Shown here: one piece after another, positions 55,301-64,000 of the stretch
Numbering within the stretch: the stretch's first letter is position 1
Layout: every line of letters starts with the position of its first letter
Origin: Collybiopsis luxurians FD-317 M1
Lineage: Eukaryota > Basidiomycota > Agaricomycetes > Agaricales > Omphalotaceae
Assembly: GCA_000827265.1 (NCBI GenBank)
Contig: KN834778.1
Span: 75,097-139,096, forward strand
DNA: 64,000 nucleotides
Direction of reading: 5' to 3'
The notes under the pieces: generated by a model
What the model saw: only the letters and a program-made list of their open reading frames with translations
Database searches by the model: none
Told to the model about the DNA's origin: nothing
Position numbers and translations under genes: made by a program

Positions 55301-57322
55301 CGAAGGAAAATCATAACAAAGAGATTTCGAAACCGCATCCCAAACCCAGGCCCATTATGGACAACGGAGTAAGAGCATCGACTCGGAGACAGATCTATTA
55401 AGAGTAACGCTGATTTCAAAGGGTCTCGACGAACCGACGGAGATATCACACAAGCCTGCGACCGGAATATCGAAAGCCTCGAGAACTCATAGCAAAGAAG
55501 TTGAGGTTCGGTGTACAGTTCCCTCCTGCAGTCTCTTTGACTTTCCGTATTCCACAGACTGCGCCACCTCCGGACTTGAAAGTTAGTCTTTGCATTCTAA
55601 CTTCCTGTTTGCATCCTGATCTCGTTCGTTCAAGCCCGCAAGCATAAAGAAAGATAAAAAGGCGCCATGGGAAATGCTTGATTCTATCAAACAGAAGCAG
55701 CACGATAAGGCTGTCTCTTCCCCTACGCATACCCATCATGTTTCCACAGTCGACCACCCTACTTCTGGAATCGACTTGCCGGTAGAATTCTCAGCCTCGG
55801 AAGATTTTGGCCAGGGTTATATCGATGTAGAGATGCCGCTCAAGGTTCTTTCGCTCTACTGGCCCACAAAAAATATGCTGATTCTTGACAGTCTGGGTTT
55901 GACGACAGCTTGGATCTCGACAAGACAGCAATGTCCCTTCCTATAGTAGTGGATGCACCGTCACCCGTTCGTGAAAGTAACCCAAAGACTTCAACTTTAC
56001 CTGCTAGTGCTCCGCCAACAATGAATATGCCTGAGGTTGTGGATATTAAAATTGATGTTCCCGACGACTCTTTCACGGAGCTAAAGTCTCATCAAATTTC
56101 CCGTTCCGTGGAAGCTCTACCGGAGGGCAAGAGCACGACTCGATTTCCTTCTCATAAACCGTCAGCTTCTCGGGACTCTACAAATACATCTCTAATCAAT
56201 GCAATCCGTCCACAATCCAAATCTCCCGCCCCTTCTGCTATCGCTCCTGCATCTCCTGTCTCAATTGAATCCAAAGTCTCTGCCAAACTTGATGCTTTGC
56301 CACGTCTGTATCAACTCTCGCGTCAAGATCTTCCGACACTCCACAACAGTCTTGTAATGGCTCCCGCTTCTATCACAGATTTGTCGTCTCTGCATGCTTC
56401 AAAGCAAGACTCTGCGTCAGACCTTCCAAAGATTCCTCCTGCTTTTGCATTGCCACGAAAAATTGCTGCGGTCACTCCAGCGGAAGTTCAGATCACAACT
56501 CCTCTACGATTGGCTTCGAAAAGAACACTACTAGAACGGCCTTCTATCAAGACAAGGAGTACGCATCAGCATCATGTTACTTTCTCGCCTTTGGCCCAAT
56601 TAGCTCCTCAATCTGTTGGAACCAATACGGGACGTCGAAGTGTAGGTGTCTATGGTAGGTTTCTCACTGTGTGCATCCTTTCCCCAATCTTATCGCATAG
56701 TCCATAAACCTCGAGACGATCACAATCCTGTAGTTGCATTGCCTCAACAGGAGACCGGAGATATGAAAGAGGGTATCGAAATACGTGAAATTGTCCAGGT
56801 GGGACTACGCCGCTTATCTCAAAAATCGCAACGTTTACATAACTTTTCGTCAGATACTTCAAGATATTCAAGAGGTTTCAGTCGTATTCATGCTTTCCCG
56901 AGCATGAAGCTAATAGTAGTGTCATCAGGTCATTATCAGCAAGATCTCGGGTCGATTTGACGGGGTGAGGAGGGAGGTCAGGCTTGGCCGAGACAATATT
57001 CTTCGTGCTGCCGCCGCAAATATCGATAAAATGCGGGCAGAGAGGTGAGTCATCGTACTTTGTATTCTCGTATGGTCTGACACAATTACCTGTTAGTGCT
57101 GAACATTTCAACACCATGGTTGATCTTGAAGCGGAATACGCGTCTTTCCGTCGTTATGGCGTCGAAAGTTTGGAAGATTTGTGCTCAATCGATGATTACA
57201 TTGTCAACCGACTCGGTGAAATAATTCAGCATCACGATCGCCACGGATTGGCGAAGAAGTTTCCCAAGACGCTGCCTGCTATTCCTGCTTGTTTCCAGAC
57301 TTCAAAAGTGAAATCTGATTAG
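52375..57322 (+). CDS. Large ARM-like/PH-like/coiled-coil protein, candidate SYCP2/Red1-type meiotic axis protein
   Basis: Begins MAAPDVKAAYNQLKSVL. N-terminal about 320 residues are helical and ARM-like (LYKDFLLDSLQFIAALVNGI, LCEHYLSFSESCY, SDFLLRFAYLSLTAYVE). A following beta-rich, PH/Spt16M-like unit (VIYADCEGLAYNVE, DSFHIAYKNITKISYSRHS, HERQVTLSFDVPQ) is succeeded by a long disordered, basic stretch with KRSR/KRYGKRAR nuclear-type patches, and the last about 150 residues are helical (REIVQVGLRRLSQKSQRL, NILRAAAANIDKMRAERD). ARM + PH + disorder + C-terminal coiled coil is the known layout of SYCP2 and Red1. Junctions between 54.9 and 55.6 kb are not settled, so two genes (split near 54.9 kb) remain possible. 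Function is inferred. Confidence 0.6.
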
Positions 57323-57690
57323 ACGATAGTTTTTCAAACGTTGTATTCTACTTGCTCAGACACGATGTACATAAGATGTTCAGAATTCAGTGGTTCAACA
57401 GCTTTCCGACGTACCTTGAGTATTGAGAATACTCGCTTTCTTTGACCGCACGGGCAGCAAGTACTCTCAAAGGCGGGGAACCTTTTCCATGGCGTCCTCG
57501 ATCGTAAACCGTGTCGCGTTGGTCATGTCGTGATACATCGTGAGTGGGTATGAGTACAGGCAGTCTGATATACGTATAACTTATGCCAGCGTAATACGCA
57601 AATATTATAGAAATATAACCACTATACGAGCAAAGCAGAAAACATCAATGTCAAAAGTCCAGATTATATATATAGATCACCACAAAATTT
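57323..57690. other. Intergenic, convergent 3' regions
   Basis: 368 bp between the axis-like gene and chitin synthase, AT-rich towards 57600-57680 (TATATATAT). A short minus-strand peptide-like frame around 57470-57540 is unsupported. Confidence 0.5.
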
Positions 57691-60600
57691 CTACTCTCCA
57701 GCAAACAATCGCACGACCATGTACGTCGTTGCTCCCACAAAGCGGACGACTACAGTAATGGCAAATCAGTACAATGGATCCGCAGGATGAAAAGAAGAGT
57801 GAAAAACTGACATGCGAGACCAGCAACCGAAAATAGTAAAAAGGTCAAGTAACCCTTCACAGAGTTGTTCGCACCGGAAGTAGATGCCTTGGCATTTGCT
57901 TCCACGATCACGGCGCCCAGTAATCCCTTTACGGTGGATTAGAATAAATTTCTTATAGAGAGAACTGCATAGCCAACGAACGTTACTCAAAGTCCAAGCC
58001 AACAGCACGTTGGTTCTGAATGTCCGGTAGTAATCTTCTTGCTTGGTAGCCTCATCCACCTTTTGTTCCGCCTTTGGAGGCTTGGTGCGAAGCACATGTA
58101 GCCTAGAAAGCGACTTTGATACGATAGCGCAGCATTAATGACTGATTGACTTACGCATCCTCATACGCAGCATTGATATCCTTTTCCTCCGTCGGTACAT
58201 TCACTTCCACGGTTGTCTTGCCATCCTTGCCATCTTTTTTCACCTCGACAACACCCAGGTCGGTAGACACCTTGTTATCGCCCTTTGTACCCCAAGAGAT
58301 ATCGTGCACATTGGCGAATGCATAGACGTTGAGTACAGCAATGTAAGAGGGAGCCATAAGCATGTATTGAATAAAGGACGTGATCATATGCCAGGGTTCA
58401 AACTGTTGCAGCAGACGTTGTAAGCGTGTCCAAGCATCAATAAATCGAGTACTTACGAATAGGATACTTGCAAAGAGGTACAGACCGTAGGTAGCCGCCA
58501 AACTGATAACAATGTCTCTGAAGATTGCATCCGTGAACAAGCTATTGAGAGAAAGCGGTCCATCAGAGGCAACGATATTTGTTATGCCCTTGTACACCAA
58601 TAAGATTGCGGCAGCCTAGAAAGTATCAATAAACGTCGAATGATATCCAAGATCAAAGACTCACCGTCATGTAGATTGTGATGATACCGAAACCACATAT
58701 TGCCAGTGTGAAAGCCCATTTGCTGCCCTGCGGTCGGTTACCCAAACTCAACAGGAAGCACATGACAAGTAATCCGAGGTAAAAGTAGTTGAGAATGACG
58801 TTGAAGATGTTGATACCTTTGAGATGAAAATCGGGATCTTCCAGAGAGTCGGACAGTACGGTAAAGGCAATATAATAGTTGGCCTGGGAGCGACATGAGA
58901 ATCGGACAGAGTTGAGAAAAAAAAGTCCCTACCAGTGCAAACCAACTAAAGATCAGATTGAATGTTTGATAGACCATTTCTACGTGAATCCAGAATTTCC
59001 TTATGAACGAGTGTGCACTCCGGTAGATGTAGTAGAAATGGATTGTCGAGTGTACGCCGGCAAAGAAAGAACCGTTGAGCCAACGGCGACGCTGGGAAAT
59101 CAGCTCTGGAACCTTGAGAGATGATGAGTTGGGAAAAAAATGCAAGGATTGAGTTCCTTACTTGGTCGGGAACATCGGTAACAGCATATGCGCTCTTGAC
59201 ATAGTGTAAGATCCAACTACCGCCTCGTTTTGACACAAGTTCCCAGCAGAGAATACGATCTTCGGCAAGATACATGTTTGCGGTAAAGATGTCTGCATTA
59301 GCACCATGCTAGAGAGACGGACTGAATTTTCGTCCGGGAAGAAAACTTGAACTCTTACCATCTTTTCACCCAAAAAGTATTTTTGCAGTGGACCTTCACC
59401 TGTGGCGTCGTTCTGTAGTGCGATGTAACGATACGCAGAGAAGGCTCCGGGTAAGACCGTGATATACCCAAAGACAGACTCCAAAGGTTTATCCAGGATG
59501 TTGGACATTTTGTATTCAAAATTTTGAGCGGCGACTGGAAACGAGTTGAGAGAGCATTAACCGGCAGTATTATACAGACCAACCTAGAGGATTAAGCAGG
59601 TTGAGTCCCAATCTGCCCTTGAGCGCCACAATCTCTCCACAAGCACCGCCGACGTTGGAATTGATATCGAATGCCTGCGAATACACATTGAGCAAATGGA
59701 ATCACCGTTAGCTTTGGACTAACCTTCCACAAGTGGTAGATACTCGTAGGCCCAGGCATGGTACCGACGTCAAGAAGAACGCAAACATTGGGGTTGAGGA
59801 CGGGTCCAAAGGCGTTGAAGAACCATCGATGAGAATTGATCTGAGGACTTGTTATAAATGAAATAAAGAATAGGCAAAAGATGAGCGTACCTTTTTTTGA
59901 TTCTTCTCTTTCAAGCAAAATATAACTTGAATTGGGACGTGGTTCTTTTCTGCACCTTCAATCTTGAGCGATGGTGAAATAGAAACTACCGACAACGTCA
60001 GGGATGAAGCTTGCTGAATGGCAAGGGAAAACGTACTGTGCGAAGTATACTCGTAAACATGGGCTTGTACAGGAACACGATTGACCACGTTCTTCGCAAC
60101 GCCATCTTGATAGCATCCCATTCCAGCGAGCACGGCGAGGGTTCGCGAATTGATCTATTGGCCTTACTTTACGGATGGGACCGTCAAAGGATGTGGAGAT
60201 GCTTACCTTTGATCGCCCATCGCTGACGACACAAACGACAACCTTCTTCCAACCGTCCTTTCCCCAGGTCTTACTTCGGTCACGCTTGCACAGATGGGCA
60301 ATATTCTTGAAAACACCTTGCATGGAACGAGTAAAGAGGACTTCATCCTCGTTATACATTGTCATAACAATGAACAGCTCTGTACGACGGGGGGGATCGT
60401 AGTGAACTTGACGAAGGGTGAATCTGCTCAAGATCATGAGACGACCTGGACATGCAGGAGAAATTGGGCTTACCCGCTGTCTTTAAAGTCGTTTGGATCG
60501 CATGTAGCGGCGCTGTATCGCATGTGGGTAAACTCTCTGTCGAGGTTGGAGGTATCGGCAGGAAGGCCGGCGAGGGAAAGCAACTTGGTGGGAACCGGTG

Positions 60601-61454
60601 AGTCTATAACAAAATTACCATGGAAAAGCCTAGAAAAAGGTAAAGCAGGCGACAAGGATTAGAAGAAAGTTTGTACTCACTCGACCTTCTTGATGGTCTT
60701 GTATCTACGAGGAACTCGTTGAGGAATTCTACCATAACGAATATTGTTTCCTTCTTCATCCCAGTCACCACTGTAAGCACCAGGTATGGGGGCATCCACG
60801 TTGATGAAATCTCCTCCAAGACCACCGACGAATTCACCGCCGGTAGGATTGTGATCTGGGATCCTTATACCCATGCCACTAGTTCCTGAATCTCTCCTGA
60901 GAAGAGGAATGTCGCCGTCTTCTTCGCCGATGGAGATTCTTGCGTCGTCGGCTGTGATTTTGATATATTGAGGATTGAATTGAGCAGCGGAATGTCAAAT
61001 ATAGATACATACCATCTGGATAATTTGAATGGGGAGCAAAGCCTTGGTCGTGAAGGGCGTAGGATTGACGATATTGCTGTGAAGAGGGGGTGCTGAGATA
61101 GTCTGTGGGGGGAGGAGAGTGAATTGGAGCGCCGAGAGGAGGAAGAACGTTAGGGGGGGAAGTGGAGTGAAAGGGCGCAGGTGGGGGGGAGTGAATGGGG
61201 GCACCGTAAGCGTCTACAGGACCTGGAGGGGGAGGAGAATGAAGAGGAGCGCCGTAAGCGTCTACAGGACCAGTGTAGTAGGCTGATGGTTGACCATAGG
61301 CTGCTGGAGGGGCAGCGTATGGGTCGAAATGAGAAGCTTGGGCGAGGGGCTGGTCATAATGTTCATAAGGAGAAGGAGAAGCAGCTGGGTTGGGTAAGTA
61401 GCCGTCGTTGTAATGTCGATGTTGGGCTTCGTCGGCCTCTGGATAATGAGACAT
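57691..61454 (-). CDS. CHS: Chitin synthase (division 1, class I-III type)
   Basis: Membrane glycosyltransferase polymerising UDP-GlcNAc for the cell wall. From the ATG at 61454, a disordered Tyr/Pro-rich N-terminus with repeated [14 protein letters not shown] units, then [45 protein letters not shown] (with DXD-type acidic residues), [69 protein letters not shown], and the catalytic [11 protein letters not shown]. About seven C-terminal membrane helices follow, ending VRLFAGE. All chitin-synthase signatures are intact. Around 15 introns. Divergent from NDUFV2, 159 bp between starts. Confidence 0.94.
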
Positions 61455-61578
61455 TTCTGAGTTGAAAGAAAAGGTGATTAAGAGTTGAAAAGAAGAGAAT
61501 GAGAGCTGTGTAACTGACTGATGTAATCCAGGAAATATTCACTTAAACTAGAGTACTGCGCAGTTCTTGGTTATTTTA

Positions 61579-61588
61579 ATCACGTGAT
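61579..61588. promoter_or_regulatory. 10-bp palindrome ATCACGTGAT
   Basis: Perfect palindrome with a CACGTG E-box core in the chitin synthase/NDUFV2 divergent spacer, 26 bp before the NDUFV2 ATG. CACGTG also occurs at 482-487 (mL60/SF3A1), 27940-27945 (ERG25) and 52307-52312 (H15/axis-like). Confidence 0.4.
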
Positions 61589-61613
61589 ACTCCCCCTCTT
61601 CCTTCCGACAACT

Positions 61614-62607
61614 ATGTTTTCAAGACGAGTAGCCCAAAGAGCCATTTATGCAAAGAGATCAATATCTTTTACCCCTTCAACGCGTTCAGATGCCCTATTC
61701 GTCGTACTTGTCTTCTTCCAACTTTTTATAAAAACTACTCCTCATTCCCTTTCACAGCACCGGGACACTCCATACAACAACCCAAAGGTTGTTTCCATCT
61801 CCATCTCCAATCCCATTCCCTCATCTTAACCTCCCCAGATTCCATTCGAGTTCAATCCCGAAAACATGAAACGCGCACAAGATATCATCAAACGCTATCC
61901 CCCACAGTACAAAAAGGCCGCCGTCATTCCTCTTCTCGATCTCGGCCAAAGGCAGAATAAAGGCTGGACAAGCATTAGCGTCATGAACTATATTGCAAAC
62001 CTGTTAGAAATGCCTCCCATGCGCGTTTATGAAGTCGCCACTTTCTACACCATGTTCAACCGGTGCGTCCTGTTTTACACCCATATCCTACAAGACTTGA
62101 TCCAAATTCATAGTGAACCTATCGGTCAAAACTTTGTCCAAGTCTGCACAACCACTCCCTGCGCACTTCGTGGCTCGGGTGACATTCTCAACACCGTCTG
62201 CAACGAACTCGGCGGAATCAAACCCGGAGAGTCCACCAAGGATGGAAAGTTTACTGTCATTGAAGTCGAATGTCAGGGCGCATGTAGTAATGCTCCCATG
62301 ATGGTTATTGGCGATGACTTTTATGTATATACATTCCATCCCCTCTTGGTTCATGCTCATTTCCCCAACTTTCTTCGCAGGAGGACTTGACTCCGGAATC
62401 CACCAAATCTATATTGAACGCATTCGCAAAGGGCCAGAAACCCAAGCCTGGACCCCAAAGTGGCCGCCAAACCAGTGAGAATTCTGCTGGCCTCACCGCT
62501 CTTACAACAAAGGTACATCCTTATCCTTTCCCTCTGGTCCCAGTCGTTCACCCTTGTCTCCTTAGCCTTACGGTCCAGGAGAATTCTGTTTACCCGAGTT
62601 CCAGTAG
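61614..62607 (+). CDS. NDUFV2: NADH dehydrogenase 24 kDa flavoprotein subunit (NDUFV2/NuoE)
   Basis: Complex I N-module subunit. It starts with an Arg/Ser-rich presequence, [20 protein letters not shown], and continues [60 protein letters not shown]. The [2Fe-2S] ligands are in [12 protein letters not shown] (C-x4-C) and [14 protein letters not shown] (C-x3-C). C-terminus [13 protein letters not shown]. About six exons with acceptor choices supported by conservation (for example [10 protein letters not shown]). Convergent with the bestrophin-like gene, 69 bp between stops. Confidence 0.93.
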
Positions 62608-62676
62608 ATGATAGGTTGCTACCTTGTAGATTTCGTATAACTCAAATATCAAACAAATCATTAAAACCGTGACACT

Positions 62677-64000
62677 CTAATCATCACCTTCCCCGTCGTC
62701 ATATCCATAAATTCCTTCCCCAGACTCTGGCAATCTTTCAATCATATACCTGAACAAGTCGTCAGCAAACCATTATGCACTAGAGGTCCACATACAAAAT
62801 CTCTTCTTTCAAATCTTGACAGTAACGATCTGTAAACTATCTTCAATGTTACATCCCTCACATGCTCAGGAACCTACCAAGCGGTAAATCAGCTGGATCA
62901 TTCCCTATAACTGTGGTTGAGTGTCATAAAGCTCCAGATACTTTGAGAGTCATACCAAAGGGCATTTCAATTTCATCTGCAATGCCCTCGATACCCATGA
63001 ACGTGAATGCGACGATAGTAACAATAGGTACAATGATCCACCCGAGTTCATTGACCATAGTAAGTGGCAGAGCAAAAAGATACAGCGAAACACATTGCTT
63101 CAGGTGGATACCGTCTAGATACGAATAAGCACACATTGACGCTTAGGTAGATGATCAACCAACAGGAAATAGGAATTGGGGTGTTTGCGATACGCTCCAT
63201 GGCGGTCATGTTGTCCACCATGCTTTGAACTCTGCAACATGGGGACCATTAGGGGCAGGTAGATAAAATTAAGAATTAGCCTACAATGCATTCATCGCAT
63301 TTGTACCCGCAGGGCCTACTGTTTCCAAAAGACCTTCCCGCCTAAAGAAAAACAATAGACGAGATATTTCATGAGCAATGCTGGAAATACCCCGCGTGAG
63401 TCGCAGATACAAAAGGATGGCAAGTTCACTGCTTCTTACATCAAAGGTAAAGGCAGAGAAGCGTCCCCTGTAAATGGCCTAAACTCTACAGTGCGATGTG
63501 TGTCGGAGAGTAATGGCGTAGATTGGGTGGGAAGGTTCTGCTTGCTGCGCTTGGGGCGAACACGCTTGGTTGCATCACTTTTTCCCAAATCTAATAGGGG
63601 CGAGCTTCGTCCGCTCGAGTTGCTAAACGTAGCAGTGGAAAGATACGATGTCGTCAAGTCAGTCTTGGACTTTTGATACCCTATTTCGTCAAAGCGAGCA
63701 AAATTCTTTGGGAGGACGTCGTGGTAGTCACTCCACTTGAGACCGTCCTCCCCACGTAGGTAGTGTTTGACTGCGAATGGGAAAGCGAGACAGAGATGCA
63801 AGGCATCCGATTTGATACGATGCAACTGGGATGCAGAGAGAGTGGGAGCCTTGCCTCTCTTGTTCGGAGCATCTTGATCTGCAGGTTGGAGGGCGACATT
63901 TACCCAAATCTGGCGAGAGAGATTGCGTACGTTGGAGGTCACGGTCGCGAAAGACTTGCGGCCTTCCCAGAACCGGTCATAAGAGCTCCTAGAGGGCGTC
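62677..64000 (-). CDS. Bestrophin-like membrane protein, 5' end beyond the window
   Basis: Partial gene running off the right edge; the first visible codons are in a frame reading SSYDRFWEGRKSFATVTSNVRNLSRQIW. Then KSDALHLCLAFPFAVKHYLRGEDGLKWSDYHDVLPK, an R/S-rich insert, ISRLLFFFRREGLLETVGPAGTNAMNAL, VQSMVDNMTAMERIANTPIPI, HLKQCVSLYLFALPLTMVNELGWIIVPIVTIVAFTFMGIEGIADEIEMPFG, NDPADLPL and a terminal acidic GYDDGEGDD. This is the fungal/bacterial bestrophin-like (UPF0187) layout, four membrane helices with the conserved IADEIEDPFG-type motif. Likely an anion channel. About seven visible exons. Confidence 0.9.

Noticed and set aside
482..61586. CACGTG as an enriched shared promoter motif
   Set aside because: Four promoter copies were noticed, but about 16 are expected by chance in 64 kb and I did not count all occurrences, so enrichment is not claimed.

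Overview
The window is nuclear DNA of a filamentous basidiomycete, most likely an Agaricomycete (mushroom-forming) fungus. Genes are packed at about one per 1.8 kb on both strands and cut by many GT-AG introns, mostly 48-60 nt long. Recognisable fungal families include SF3A1, CAF-1, Con-6, a fungal sulfate permease with STAS domain, a chitin synthase, an Erg25 sterol oxidase and mitoribosomal mL60/mS37. No rRNA, tRNA, transposon or CRISPR array was recognised. I rebuilt the gene models by hand from splice signals, reading phase and family conservation; most close in frame, and the exceptions are stated in the entries.

Layout: 0-5.2 kb mL60, SF3A1, a small unknown protein and a tail-anchored UBE2J-type E2. 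5.2-9.8 kb mS37, a NYN-domain protein, a DOMON/cytochrome b561 protein and PET100. 9.8-20.8 kb serine dehydratase, a GH31 glucosidase, CMC2, transketolase, QCR7, nucleoside diphosphate kinase and TACO1. 20.8-29.4 kb a two-RRM protein, sulfate permease, a gene-poor stretch, STRAP and ERG25. 29.5-45.3 kb SMG6/EST1, DBR1, glutamate decarboxylase, a small unknown, a multi-TM protein, ERI1-type exonuclease, CMS1 and RFC2-type clamp loader. 45.4-64 kb CAF-1 large subunit, an FAH-family hydrolase, CON-6, an H15-domain protein, a long ARM/PH-like/coiled-coil protein that may be a SYCP2/Red1-type meiotic axis factor, chitin synthase, NDUFV2 and a bestrophin-like membrane protein cut by the window end.

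Themes: seven genes serve mitochondrial translation or OXPHOS (mL60, mS37, PET100, CMC2, QCR7, TACO1, NDUFV2) and at least six serve RNA metabolism (SF3A1, the RRM protein, SMG6, DBR1, ERI1, STRAP). Eleven divergent gene pairs share intergenic spacers of only 53-159 bp, so bidirectional promoters are the rule. The oddest features are splicing ones: micro-exons down to 6 nt, several GC-AG introns, one intron that appears to need a GA donor, and one 360-nt intron among introns of about 50 nt.
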